From Methylorubrum suomiense (GTDB lineage: Bacteria; Pseudomonadota; Alphaproteobacteria; Rhizobiales; Beijerinckiaceae), in assembly GCF_022179765.1 (NCBI RefSeq), contig NZ_BPRE01000009.1:62001-126000 (forward strand): a stretch of 64,000 nucleotides of DNA, written 5' to 3'. The position numbers and the translations under genes were made by a program. Below are positions 53,820-62,852 of the stretch, piece after piece; the stretch's first letter is position 1, and each line of letters starts with the position of its first letter. The notes under the pieces are model-generated. The model was not told the DNA's origin, did not search any database, and saw only the letters and a list, made by a program, of their open reading frames with translations.

Positions 53820-53978
53820 TTGGTCAATTTAATCGAGACTGAATTGCAACGCTCAGTGCGGGCGTCCATCGCCAGATACGTGCGGCAAATGGATATGAGC
53901 CAATCCGTCAAGCCACATACGATACCAGAATTATCCTTGGCAGCTATGAAACGCACACCCCGAATTAATGTGTGTTAG
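53820..53978 (+). CDS. Possible 52-residue small protein
   Basis: A TTG-initiated frame (VNLIETELQRSVRASIARYV then RQMDMSQSVKPHTIPELSLA) follows an AGAGGAG ribosome-binding sequence by about 7 bp. The N-terminal half is amphipathic helix-like. It ends 2 bp from the stop of the opposite-strand membrane protein gene. Only the RBS and composition support it. Confidence 0.35.
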   Translation: MVNLIETELQRSVRASIARYVRQMDMSQSVKPHTIPELSLAAMKRTPRINVC

Positions 53979-53979
53979 T

Positions 53980-54312
53980 TCAGCGGAAGCACCAAAGAAG
54001 AAAAAGACCGATCGCTTGTAGGGTGCACATTCCAAACAATGCAACGATCCACTTGTACAATTCAGCGGAGTTATCTCGTAGGACCAGCACATCCCGTTCG
54101 ATAATTCGAATATGATGGGAATTGGCATTCTCATATTTCTTGATTTGTTGCCATTCGTTTTGAAGCTCGCGATGCCCCTGTTTTGCTGGGGGCTCATTAT
54201 TCGCTGATTGCGGCATGGCAAACTGGGACAGCGACCCAGATGTTGTAGCGTCAGCGACAAGACGGCGAGCGCCGCCATCGCGCGCACGGATCCAATGTTC
54301 CTGACTGTTCAT
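53980..54312 (-). CDS. Small protein with C-terminal membrane anchor
   Basis: The 110-residue product has a soluble N-terminal two-thirds with a helical, possibly coiled-coil stretch (GHRELQNEWQQIKKYENANS; IIERDVLVLRDNSAELYKW) and a single C-terminal transmembrane helix (IVALFGMCTLQAIGLFLLWC) ending in FR. The topology resembles tail-anchored or spanin/holin-accessory proteins, but nothing specific is recognised. A GAGGT SD precedes ATG 54312, and an 18-bp perfect palindrome lies just upstream. Confidence 0.6.
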   Translation of the reverse strand: MNSQEHWIRARDGGARRLVADATTSGSLSQFAMPQSANNEPPAKQGHRELQNEWQQIKKYENANSHHIRIIERDVLVLRDNSAELYKWIVALFGMCTLQAIGLFLLWCFR

Positions 54313-54698
54313 TGCGCCTACCTCTCGGAGGGCCGCGCGCGCGGCCCGCTACATCCTCGATCACGATCGCAGTCCGCTGGTCGAACTGCACAGCACGGCC
54401 CAGCGCACGGCCGTTATTCCGGTCGGCCAGTTGCGCCCTTTCATCTTTATGCATGTTTCGCGCCCGTTTTAGGCACCCGGACGAACAATCGTGTGACCGG
54501 CGAATAAGCGAGCCCGTGAAGGGCAGAAGCCGCCCTCCTGCCGAACTGTCGCCCGGACTTTCGCCCGACGGTTCGACGCTCAAGGAGGTAGAGAACGCGG
54601 CCAGCCAGCTTCAGCGCAGCAAGGTTGCCCCTCGCAGAGATGAGCGAATACCGACTGGCAACCAATTTGTGGTAACTCGAGCCTCCAACGGAGGCAGT
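54313..54698. other. Intergenic region between divergent membrane-protein and transglycosylase genes
   Basis: This 386 bp region carries the palindrome at 54330-54347. A minus-strand frame from ATG 54453 (MHKDERAQLADRNNGRALGR) looks protein-like and would run through the palindrome into the next gene's start. It is not called because it has no other support. Confidence 0.4.
54330..54347. repeat. Perfect 18-bp GC palindrome
   Basis: GGGCCGCGCGCGCGGCCC lies just upstream of the ribosome-binding site of the gene at 54312. It could form a leader hairpin or serve as an operator. Confidence 0.6.
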
Positions 54699-55358
54699 AT
54701 GTTGCGTCGTTTGAGCTACCTGCTCGTGCTGGTCGCCCTGACCGCCGGTGATGTGACGGCACAGGAATCGGCCATCCCCAGTGATCGTGCGACGTATGTC
54801 GGAATGGTCCGGCGGGCGGCGACCGAGCGCGGTTTGCCGCCGGATCTCGCCGAGGCGGTCGCGCAGATCGAGAGTTCGTACGACCCGCGGGTTGTGGGTA
54901 CGGTCGGCGAGGTCGGCCTCATGCAGGTCCGCCATCCCACGGCTCAGATGCTGGGTTTCAAGGGCACGATTGCAGAGCTCGCACGGCCAACGGAGAATGT
55001 CCGCTACGGGGTCGCGTATTTGGCAGGTGCTTGGGGGCTGGCACGCGGTGACGTGTGTCGCGCTCTGATGAAGTACCGCGCTGGCCACAAGGCGGAAACG
55101 ATGACGCCCCTCTCTGTCACGTATTGTCAGAGAGCACGGGCCTATCTCGCGGAAATCGGATCGACGCTGGCGAGCGGCGTCGGACCCGCACCTGTAGCGG
55201 CCGTGGCTCGCCCGACCGTGGAGCCTGCGGGTCCGGCCCGCATGCCGAGCTGCCAGCGAGGAACGCCGGCCTGTAGTAAGCTGTTCTGGGCAGCGCACGA
55301 GGCACGCGTCCGCCGCATCGTCGCGCAACTGCAATCGGGTCGACGGTCAGGAGGCTGA
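54699..55358 (+). CDS. Lytic transglycosylase (SLT domain)
   Basis: The 219-residue exported protein has a signal peptide (LSYLLVLVALTAGDVTAQ) and a soluble lytic transglycosylase domain: LPPDLAEAVAQIESSYDPRV with catalytic Glu, VGEVGLMQVRHPTAQMLGFK, ENVRYGVAYLAG and LMKYRAGHK. The C-terminal tail has two Cys (SCQRGTPACSK). An SD-like GGAGG precedes ATG 54699. It should cleave peptidoglycan; such small SLT enzymes often help envelope-spanning machines. Confidence 0.85.
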   Translation: MLRRLSYLLVLVALTAGDVTAQESAIPSDRATYVGMVRRAATERGLPPDLAEAVAQIESSYDPRVVGTVGEVGLMQVRHPTAQMLGFKGTIAELARPTENVRYGVAYLAGAWGLARGDVCRALMKYRAGHKAETMTPLSVTYCQRARAYLAEIGSTLASGVGPAPVAAVARPTVEPAGPARMPSCQRGTPACSKLFWAAHEARVRRIVAQLQSGRRSGG

Positions 55359-55491
55359 GAGCACTTGATCCGCTAGCCGGATACCGCGCTCATCGACAGA
55401 TGGGTTCGGCAGAAATATGCCCCCACGGCAACTGCGCTGCGTCATGATTGAACCCGCCGAAGCAAAAGAATCCAGCTGATCGCAGCATCGA

Positions 55492-55512
55492 GGGGCGCCT
55501 GAAGGGCGCCCC
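55492..55512. terminator. Hairpin between convergent transglycosylase and DUF892 genes
   Basis: GGGGCGCC-TGAAG-GGCGCCCC forms a perfect 8-bp stem in the 188 bp gap between two convergent genes. There is no T tract. Confidence 0.5.
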
Positions 55513-55546
55513 AGGATCACGGGCCTAAAGCGGTATGAGGTGGCGC

Positions 55547-56119
55547 CTAGGCCGCCTTGCCGCGCCCGCCGCCGCGCTCCTTGCTTCCGGCTTTGGCGGT
55601 CTCGTTCTCGGCCTGGTCGTTTTCTGACGGATCGCCCTCGACATTGATGCGCTCGGCAATCTCGCTCAGAAGCGCGTCGGTCTTCTTCTCCTCTTGCAGG
55701 GTTTGATCGAGCAGCTTGGCCGCATCCGCATAGCCGAGCTGTTTTGCCCAGGTCTTGAGGGTACCGTAACGGGCAATCTCGTAATGCTCGATCGCCTGAG
55801 CACACGCCGCGAGCACCGCGTCCGATGCCGGGCTATCTGCAAACTCCTCGAGATCTTCTTCCATTTCAGAGGTCAGCCCTTGCATGGCTTCGCAGGTCTT
55901 GGCCCGGGCAGACTTTCCGATGATTTCGAACACCAGCTGGAGCCGTTCCACTTGATCGGCACTTTCCTCAGCATGGGTTTCGAACGCTTGCCGCAGCTCA
56001 TCGTTTTTTGCTGCTTTGGCGGATTTTTTAAGCGCCTTTACCGACTGCCTTTCAGCATAGTAGACGTCTTTCAGCGTTTCATAAAAAGCATCCTGCAAAC
56101 TCTTTTGCTTAGCGGCCAT
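55547..56119 (-). CDS. DUF892 (YciE/YciF) ferritin-like protein
   Basis: The 190-residue four-helix protein begins with the DUF892 signature (LQDAFYETLKDVYYAERQSV) and has THAEESADQVERLQLVFEI and ACAQAIEHYEIARYGTLKTW, supplying Glu and His ligands for a di-iron site. The C-terminal ~35 residues are charged and disordered, ending GGGRGKAA. Relatives are induced by stress. ATG 56119 was chosen because the upstream extension lacks family features. Confidence 0.88.
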   Translation of the reverse strand: MAAKQKSLQDAFYETLKDVYYAERQSVKALKKSAKAAKNDELRQAFETHAEESADQVERLQLVFEIIGKSARAKTCEAMQGLTSEMEEDLEEFADSPASDAVLAACAQAIEHYEIARYGTLKTWAKQLGYADAAKLLDQTLQEEKKTDALLSEIAERINVEGDPSENDQAENETAKAGSKERGGGRGKAA

Positions 56120-56648
56120 GTGTATTTGTCCTATAAAGAGAATTGAATAAAGCTGCAGGAGAGCGCTCACCGGCAGACGACGCCTTGAGAACCGACCGAA
56201 GACGGTTCGGGTCCGTAAATTTGTCGAGGAAAAGCTGAAAAATTCGAGGAACTTTGTAGGGTCGACTCAGCCAGCTTGCCGTCGCGCACCCCGTTTCAAG
56301 GCAGAGGCGAGCCGAATTGCTTCATGTGGCACCATCGCGGGGAACGTTCGCGCACAACGCAATGGGTCGGGTCAGCACCACCGAGTGCCTAACGCGCATA
56401 GGGCTCATTTCCTCGTTAACCGGGGCCCCTCACACCGCCCAATCGGTGACCGCGGCTTGCATGGCGAAGCCGCCAGGAGGCCGCCTCGACCGAGCAGAAC
56501 GCGCGCTGCGGCTACGCTCTCTTGTGGAGACCATCCGAAGCGGTGGGACAACCAAAACCAGGCCAACGGGCGACGAAAACTCCCACGATTGTGCGAGACG
56601 ATTGCGCGCAATTGGGTTATGAGACGATCGCATAAGCCACCTGTGCCG
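56120..56648. other. Intergenic region between DUF892 gene and HWE kinase gene
   Basis: This 529 bp divergent region contains several open frames on both strands, none with protein-like composition or a good start site. No RNA or repeat was recognised. Confidence 0.4.
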
Positions 56649-58580
56649 ATGTCCAAACCCGCTCTCCCCAGTACCACCTTCGATCCCGTCCGGTTGGACG
56701 CCCTCGCCGCGCTCGATTTGCTCGATACGCCGCCGGAGGCGGAATTCGACGACGTTGCTCATCTGGCGGCATTGGTCTGCAACACGCCGGTCGCTCTAGT
56801 CAGTCTGGTGGCCGGGGATCGGCAATGGTTCAAGGCGCGTGTCAGCTTTCCGGCCTGCCAAACTGATCTGAATGCCTCGGTTTGCGTCCACGCGCTCGCG
56901 GCACCCGATCTCCTCATCATCCCGGACCTGACGGCCGACCCGCGGACGCGTGACAATCCGCTCGTGACCGGTGAACCGTCGATCCGGTTCTATGCCGGAG
57001 CCCCCCTGCGCAGTCCTGACGGGCATGTGCTCGGCAGTCTGTGTGTCATCGACCATAAGCCTCGGGCCCGAGGCCTCACCACCGCGCAGGCGGACGGTCT
57101 GCGGCGGCTGTCGCGGCAGATCACGACCGTGCTGCGCGAGCGGCAGCTCAACCGGGACATGCGGGCCGCTCGGGACGCGCTGCGGATCTCCGAGGAGCGA
57201 CTCACCTTCGCCTTCGCGGCGGCGGGCGGCCTCGGTTGGTGGGATTGGGACATCCGGGCCGACCGGCTCTATGCCGGCGAACAATTCGCTCGAATGTTCG
57301 GTGTCGATCCGGCCGAAGCGGCGAAGGGCGCGCCGCTCTCGGCCTTCATCGATGGCATCCACCCCGATGATCGGGGATGGGTCGGCGAGCGGATCCAGCT
57401 CGCTCTCGAGAAGGGGGGCGAATTCAGCGAGGAATATCGCCTGCGCCACGGCGATGGGACGATCTCGTGGGTCCATGCCCGCGGACGCTGCTTCCACGAT
57501 GCCGATGGAAGAGCGTCCCGCTTTCCCGGCGTGGTCCTCGATGTGACCGCCCATCGTGACGCGGTCGCGGCCCGCCTCATCAGTGAAGCCCGGCTGCGGA
57601 CGGTCATGGAAGCTGTACCGGTCGGCATTCTGCTGGCCGAAGCTCCGTCCGGCCGCATCCTGATGGGCAACAGGCGGCTGGCCGACTTTCTCGGTCACGA
57701 CACGCTCTATGCTCCCTCCAGCAACGCCTATGGAAGCTTCGTGGCCTTCCATGGCGACGGGCGGCCGGTGGAGGGACATGAATATCCGCTGGCGCAGATC
57801 ACCAGCGGTGCGTGCAAGCGGGCGAGCCTCGAAGTGCAGTACCAGCGCCCGGACGGCACACGCCGCTGGATCGCGATCGCCGGCGAGGCGATCGAGGATG
57901 AGCAAGGCGCGACCATGGGTGCAGTGGTCGCGGTCAGCGACATCGAAGTGCGCAAGGCCGCCGAAGCCCATCAGGACATTCTCAACCGCGAGCTGTCGCA
58001 TCGGTTGAAAAACACCCTGACGATGGTCCAGTCGATTGCCTCGCAGACCCTGCGCAACGCATCGAGCCTCGACGCCGCCCGCGATGCCTTGGCGGCCCGA
58101 TTGATCGTGCTCGGCAAGGCGCACGACATTCTACTGGACGGGCAGACCGACAGCGCCCGCGTGGATCGGGTGGTGCAGGAGGCCGTAAACCTTCACGACG
58201 ACACCGGACAACGCTTCCGGGTCACCGGCCCTGACCTGCTGATCGGCCCGTCTGCCGCGCTCTCGCTCGGCCTCATGCTGCATGAGCTCGCGACCAATGC
58301 GCAGAAGTACGGCGCCCTCTCGGCGCCGGGGGGCAGGGTCTCGATCGAATGGACGGTCCAAGGGGAGGGGGCGGATGCCGTGTTCCAGTTCGACTGGCAG
58401 GAGCAGGACGGCCCGCCGGTCACGCCTCCCACGCGCAAGGGTTTCGGCTCACGGTTGATCCAGCGCGGCCTTGCCGGGGGCGGCGTGTCGCTTCGCTATC
58501 GCAGCCTGGGGGTGCATTGTACGTTGCGTGCCCCGCTCGCCGAATTGCGCATCGACGTGCAACCGCTCGCACTCCCCTGA
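56649..58580 (+). CDS. GAF-PAS-PAS HWE-family sensor histidine kinase
   Basis: The 643-residue cytoplasmic kinase has an N-terminal GAF domain (residues ~20-165, CVHALAAPDLLIIPDLTADP), two PAS domains (~185-305 and ~310-440; WWDWDIRADRLYAGEQFARM), then the HWE/HisKA_2 phospho-acceptor region ELSHRLKNTLTMVQSIASQT. The ATPase part includes MLHELATNAQKYGALS and FDWQEQDGPPV (the W-x-E motif) with GFGSRLIQRGLAGG. There is no transmembrane helix. Such kinases often feed the PhyR general stress response in this group. No regulator lies next to it. ATG 56619 is an alternative start. Confidence 0.9.
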   Translation: MSKPALPSTTFDPVRLDALAALDLLDTPPEAEFDDVAHLAALVCNTPVALVSLVAGDRQWFKARVSFPACQTDLNASVCVHALAAPDLLIIPDLTADPRTRDNPLVTGEPSIRFYAGAPLRSPDGHVLGSLCVIDHKPRARGLTTAQADGLRRLSRQITTVLRERQLNRDMRAARDALRISEERLTFAFAAAGGLGWWDWDIRADRLYAGEQFARMFGVDPAEAAKGAPLSAFIDGIHPDDRGWVGERIQLALEKGGEFSEEYRLRHGDGTISWVHARGRCFHDADGRASRFPGVVLDVTAHRDAVAARLISEARLRTVMEAVPVGILLAEAPSGRILMGNRRLADFLGHDTLYAPSSNAYGSFVAFHGDGRPVEGHEYPLAQITSGACKRASLEVQYQRPDGTRRWIAIAGEAIEDEQGATMGAVVAVSDIEVRKAAEAHQDILNRELSHRLKNTLTMVQSIASQTLRNASSLDAARDALAARLIVLGKAHDILLDGQTDSARVDRVVQEAVNLHDDTGQRFRVTGPDLLIGPSAALSLGLMLHELATNAQKYGALSAPGGRVSIEWTVQGEGADAVFQFDWQEQDGPPVTPPTRKGFGSRLIQRGLAGGGVSLRYRSLGVHCTLRAPLAELRIDVQPLALP

Positions 58581-58790
58581 GGCGTCCGATGCGTGATCGG
58601 CGCAGTCGACACCCGCTTGTGATGCGTCGACGGATATAGGCGGAGCCTTCAGAGCGAAACGCCGTAGAAAACTAACGACCGATGGCAGGATGACGCAGGC
58701 CATGGTGACCGCGAACTGCCGCAATCGCGCGGCATCTTTATCGAGGGCAAGAATTCGTTAACCGTCATCTGGCCCTGGCATGGATCGAGA

Positions 58791-60107
58791 TTGGGTGCGG
58801 GGCCGCTGGTGTTCGAGATATATCCGGGGAAGCAGCGGAGGCTTTTGGGCGCCGGCCTCGCAGCCACGCTGGCCCTCTTGAGCGCTTGCGCCGGCCGCCC
58901 GACCGGAGTGCTTCTCCCGATCGCCGAAACCGGGATGCTTCCGGGCACATCGCGGGTCGAGATGCTGGTGGCGACGACTCGCAAGTCGGCGAGCGATCGC
59001 GGTGTGCTCTTCTCCGGCGAGCGCGGCGACGCGGTGACCTATACCGATCTCGCCGTCTCGATCCCGCCGGACACGACGCGTCAGCCGGGGACCGTCCAAT
59101 GGCCGAAATCGCTCCCCGGAAATCCGGCGACCGATTTCGTTGCCCTCCGCGCCGAGCCGGTCGAGCGCTCGAAAGTGTCAGCCTGGACGGGCCGCACGGT
59201 TCGACGCGGGGCCAAGCGCCACGTTCTCGTGTTCATCCACGGCTTCAACAACAAGTTCGAGGATGCCGTCTTCCGGTTCGCGCAGATCGTGCACGATTCC
59301 GGTGCCGAGGTGGCGCCGGTGCTGTTCACGTGGCCGTCGCGCGGATCCGTGCTGGCCTATGGCTACGACCGGGAAAGCACCAATTTCTCGCGTAACGAGC
59401 TCGAGACATTGCTGCGGGATCTCGCGAAGGATCCGAATGTCGGTGAGATCACGGTGCTGGCCCACTCGATGGGCAACTGGCTCACCTTGGAAAGCCTGCG
59501 CCAAATGGCCATCCGTGACCGTCGCGTCGCGCCCAAGATTCGCAATGTCATCCTGGCAGCGCCGGATGTCGACATCGATTTGGCCCGGTCCGCCTTCCGC
59601 GACATGGGCCCGAACCGGCCACGGCTGACTCTGATGGTGTCCGGCGATGACCAGGCGCTAGCGGTGTCGCGGCTGGTCTGGGGCGACAGCGTGCGGTTGG
59701 GCGCCATCGACCCGACGGCCGAGCCGTACCGTACGGAACTCGAGCGTCAGAATATCGGCGTCCTCAACCTTTCAACAGTGAAGGGTGACGATCCCCTCAA
59801 CCACGGCAAGTTCGCCTCCGGCGATGTGGTGGCCCTGCTGGGCAAGCGCCTCGCCGATGGCCAGCCCATCTCGGACGGCCAGATCGGCATCGGTGATCGG
59901 TTGGTGAGCACGGCGGCCGGCGCCGCCTCGACCGTGGCCACCGGTGCGGCGCTGGCGGTGGCCGCTCCGGTCGCCATCATCGATCCGCAGACGCGCGAGA
60001 CATATGGCGAGCATCTATCGAATGTCGGCTCGGGCCTCCGCGATACGGTCGGCTCAACCGTCGATCTCGCCGGCGCCCCCGTACGGGCTATGACCGGCAA
60101 TCGCTAG
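58791..60107 (+). CDS. DUF900-type alpha/beta hydrolase lipoprotein
   Basis: The 438-residue product has a lipobox ending LLSAC. The alpha/beta hydrolase domain (DUF900) has HVLVFIHGFNNKFEDAVFRF, the nucleophile elbow AHSMGNW with Ser, and APDVDIDLARSAF with Asp. The C-terminal ~70 residues are Gly/Ala/Val-rich (VSTAAGAASTVATGAALAVA). The start is TTG 58791; GTG 58809 is possible, and no ATG fits. A lipase or esterase role on the outer envelope is likely but the substrate is unknown. Confidence 0.8.
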   Translation: MGAGPLVFEIYPGKQRRLLGAGLAATLALLSACAGRPTGVLLPIAETGMLPGTSRVEMLVATTRKSASDRGVLFSGERGDAVTYTDLAVSIPPDTTRQPGTVQWPKSLPGNPATDFVALRAEPVERSKVSAWTGRTVRRGAKRHVLVFIHGFNNKFEDAVFRFAQIVHDSGAEVAPVLFTWPSRGSVLAYGYDRESTNFSRNELETLLRDLAKDPNVGEITVLAHSMGNWLTLESLRQMAIRDRRVAPKIRNVILAAPDVDIDLARSAFRDMGPNRPRLTLMVSGDDQALAVSRLVWGDSVRLGAIDPTAEPYRTELERQNIGVLNLSTVKGDDPLNHGKFASGDVVALLGKRLADGQPISDGQIGIGDRLVSTAAGAASTVATGAALAVAAPVAIIDPQTRETYGEHLSNVGSGLRDTVGSTVDLAGAPVRAMTGNR

Positions 60108-60143
60108 CCGGCTCGTCCCCTCATCAGCCGAGACGAGCCGGCT
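60106..60143. terminator. Bidirectional hairpin between convergent genes
   Basis: A perfect 12-bp inverted repeat (AGCCGGCTCGTC ... GACGAGCCGGCT, 14-nt loop) overlaps the stop codon of the hydrolase gene and lies before the end of the convergent membrane-protein gene. Confidence 0.6.
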
Positions 60144-60160
60144 CTGCGAAAACCGCTGTG

Positions 60161-60760
60161 TCAGGCGGCGGACGTTCTCGGCGAAACCTTAGCAAGGTGC
60201 GGGGCATGCCGGAGATCATCGGGTGTCTTGAAATCTCGCGCGGCACCACGGGACGCCTGGACGCCGCGTGGGAAGCCGCTTCGATTCCGGTAGGATCGCT
60301 TTCGACCGACATCGCGGCTGTGCCGCGCCGAATGGGCTTTGGCATCAATGAGATCGACCGCCGTGATACCGAGGAGAAGGGCGAGGGCGACGACGACGTT
60401 GTCGCGCTTCGGGTTGTCGTGCCGCAACGCCGTCATCACGGTCGCGATATCGATCCCGTCCCCGGCGACGCGGCTCCACAGACCGAGATTCTTATCGACC
60501 GACAGCGAGAGGATGCCGCTGCCGATCTCGCGAACGCCGTAGACGCGCACCAAGGCCTCCTTGCCCTCCATTCCGAGCGGACGCGTGATGCTGCGCGGCG
60601 CGAGAAGTTCAGTGAGGCCCAGGGCCAGGCTGAACCAGCCGAGACCCTTGGCAAGGCTGTCCGGCACGCCTCGCGAACTCGGCCCGGACCGTAAAACCTT
60701 CGGATCGCCCTCGGACCGTGTGATGTTCGAGAGGCTCGTGAGGCTTGAGATGTTCGTCAT
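60161..60760 (-). CDS. Membrane protein downstream of the zinc alcohol dehydrogenase
   Basis: The 199-residue product has three to four hydrophobic helices: GLGWFSLALGLTELLAPRSI, VREIGSGILSL, GDGIDIATVMTAL and VVVALALLLGITAVDLIDA. The basic tail (RHSRDVGRKRSYRNRSGFPR) is long and disordered. Relatives are annotated as 'cyclase/dehydrase-associated' membrane proteins. It starts 16 bp after the alcohol dehydrogenase stop, so the two are probably one operon. The function is unknown. Confidence 0.7.
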   Translation of the reverse strand: MTNISSLTSLSNITRSEGDPKVLRSGPSSRGVPDSLAKGLGWFSLALGLTELLAPRSITRPLGMEGKEALVRVYGVREIGSGILSLSVDKNLGLWSRVAGDGIDIATVMTALRHDNPKRDNVVVALALLLGITAVDLIDAKAHSARHSRDVGRKRSYRNRSGFPRGVQASRGAARDFKTPDDLRHAPHLAKVSPRTSAA

Positions 60761-60776
60761 GATCTCTCTCGATGGG

Positions 60777-61952
60777 TCAGGGTTTAAGAACGACTTTGAT
60801 GCAGCTGTCCTGCTTGTCGCGGAACGTTCGATACATCTCCGGTCCCCGGTCGAGCGGGACCTCGTGGGTGATGACGAAGGAGGGATCGATCTGCTCCTCC
60901 TCGATCCGGCGGAGGAGGTCGGGCGTCCAGCGTTGCACGTGCGTCTGACCCATACGGAAGGTCAGGCCCTTGTTCATCGCCGCGCCCATCGGGATCTTGT
61001 CGACCAAGCCCCCGTAAACGCCCGGTATCGAGATCAGGCCGCCCGGTCGGCACACATAGATCATCTCGCGCAAGACGTGCGGCCGGTCACTCTCGGCGAG
61101 CAGGAGCTGCTTGGTTCGATCATAGACCGTATCCGGCATGGATAGCGTGACGTGGCTTTCCATGCCGATGCAGTCGATACACTTCTCGGGACCCTCGCCG
61201 CCGGTCAGTTCATTGAGCCGCTCGACGACGTTCTCCTCGTCGAAATTGATCGTGATGGCACCTCCGGCCTCCGCCATCTCCAGGCGCTCCGGGATATTGT
61301 CGATGGCCACGACCTGCTCGGCACCCAGTAGGATCGCCGAGCGGATCGTCATCTGTCCGACGGGCCCGCAGCCCCAGATCGCCACGGTGTCGGTGGGTTG
61401 AATGTCGGCCTGCACCGCCGCCTGCCATCCGGTCGGGAAAATGTCGGACAGGAAGAGCAGCTTCTCGTCGGGAATACCCTCCGGCACCTTCTGGACGGTC
61501 GTGTCGGCGAAGGGCACGCGCAGGTACTCGGCTTGGCCGCCCGGATAGCCCCCGGTGAGGTGAGAATAGCCGAACAATCCCGCAGTCGTATGGCCGAACA
61601 CCTTATCGGCGAGGTGCTTCTTCCGATTGCTCTTTTGACAGACGGAGTAGTAGCCGCGCTTGCACTGATCGCACTCGCCGCAGACGATCGTGAACGGCAC
61701 GACGACCCGATCACCCTTCTTCAGCTTGCCGTTGAGATTGCGGCCGGTCTCGACGACTTCGCCCATGGTTTCGTGCCCCAAGACGTCGCCGGGCAGCATG
61801 GCTGGGATGAAGTTGTGGAACAGATGCAGGTCGGATCCGCAGATCGCGCAACTCGTCACTTTGACGATGACGTCGCGCCCGTCTTCGATCTCCGGATCGG
61901 TGACGGTGTCGCAACGGATGTCTTCCTTCCCATGCCAAACCAGGGCTCGCAT
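60777..61952 (-). CDS. Zinc-dependent alcohol dehydrogenase (formaldehyde-dehydrogenase-like)
   Basis: The 391-residue MDR-family enzyme has catalytic zinc ligands Cys38, His60 and Glu61 ([17 protein letters not shown]) and structural zinc cysteines 91, 94, 97 and 105 ([15 protein letters not shown]). The Rossmann segment is [20 protein letters not shown] followed by [11 protein letters not shown]. It belongs to the class seen in 'glutathione-dependent formaldehyde dehydrogenase-like' proteins, but lacks proof of that activity. The downstream membrane-protein gene is likely its operon partner. Confidence 0.88.
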   Translation of the reverse strand: MRALVWHGKEDIRCDTVTDPEIEDGRDVIVKVTSCAICGSDLHLFHNFIPAMLPGDVLGHETMGEVVETGRNLNGKLKKGDRVVVPFTIVCGECDQCKRGYYSVCQKSNRKKHLADKVFGHTTAGLFGYSHLTGGYPGGQAEYLRVPFADTTVQKVPEGIPDEKLLFLSDIFPTGWQAAVQADIQPTDTVAIWGCGPVGQMTIRSAILLGAEQVVAIDNIPERLEMAEAGGAITINFDEENVVERLNELTGGEGPEKCIDCIGMESHVTLSMPDTVYDRTKQLLLAESDRPHVLREMIYVCRPGGLISIPGVYGGLVDKIPMGAAMNKGLTFRMGQTHVQRWTPDLLRRIEEEQIDPSFVITHEVPLDRGPEMYRTFRDKQDSCIKVVLKP

Positions 61953-62406
61953 CGCCTTCTTCTCCCATCGGCTGAGGGTGCGAGAGCCAAATCCGAGGGA
62001 TGTATCGGAGCTGAAGTCTCGCGGGATGGTGGTCGGGATTTCAACGGGGCGAACCGGCCCGATCTCCGCAGCGTTCCCGCGGACAATTCCCTAGGAGACC
62101 TCCGCAACGCGGCACTCATCGGATGGAACGCAATCGATCCCGCGTCGGCAACGCACCGGCGCCGGACCTCGGGACATGTCCGAATCGCCCAGCCCAGCGC
62201 GCCACGTCTCTCGCAGGTCCCTGCGGCTTTGCCCGGGGCTATCGGATGGGGGGCAACTCGTGCCGCCCTTACGTCGGCAAACTGCAACGTGCGCCGCAAG
62301 TCATCCAATACGAAATCGATAGGGGAACGCTTGACCCGCTACCTTGTGAGTCCCAGTACATACTTGCTTGGAATCCAGTCGCCATATTAATGCGCAAATA
62401 GCAGAT
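61953..62406. other. Intergenic region between alcohol dehydrogenase and DUF6894 genes
   Basis: This 454 bp region should carry the alcohol dehydrogenase promoter. The right end (62330-62406) is AT-rich. I see no supported gene. Confidence 0.45.
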
Positions 62407-62643
62407 CTATATTTCCCATTTACCACAAAAATTCAGATCCGCTGTATACAATATTTTACCGAACTCGTCCCTGAGAATTGCCCGGTAATGCTGGGTCATG
62501 CCGTCTGGTATGTCGCTGTCGCACAGTCCAGGCAAAGCCAGAATCGTCGCTTGGCGGGCCTCGACAATGTCGCGATACGTCTCGCCGTCTTCGTCGCGCG
62601 TTTCTTCGCAACCCTTGACTGTGTCTATGTAAAAACGTGGCAT
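62407..62643 (-). CDS. DUF6894-family small protein (second copy)
   Basis: The 78-residue product has MPRFYIDTVKG, then DEDGETYRDIVEARQATILAL and a C-terminal DEFGKILYTADL, the DUF6894 layout. It is diverged from the 12639-12869 paralogue and AT-richer than its surroundings. The Crp/Fnr gene 62853-63647 is next door, divergent, giving the same neighbourhood as the first copy. Function is unknown. Confidence 0.7.
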   Translation of the reverse strand: MPRFYIDTVKGCEETRDEDGETYRDIVEARQATILALPGLCDSDIPDGMTQHYRAILRDEFGKILYTADLNFCGKWEI

Positions 62644-62852
62644 TTTCTGTTTTTCTTGCCTAAAAGATAGGCATCAGATACAAATCCGAACAGAAAACAG
62701 CGCAATAACTTGGGTTATGATCATTACGAGAATCACAATACATCGAGCGCAGGCAGGGGCACTGGCGTGGCCGGGTGAATTACTAAGGAACTGGACGGAT
62801 GTACTTCGTTGATCCGAACAATTGAATAGAGCGGCATCCTGGAGGGAGTCCC

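Noticed and set aside
56317..56622. 101-codon plus frame before the HWE kinase gene
   Set aside because: It shows no motif, and its Arg/Thr/Ala-rich composition is typical of a spurious frame in GC-rich DNA.
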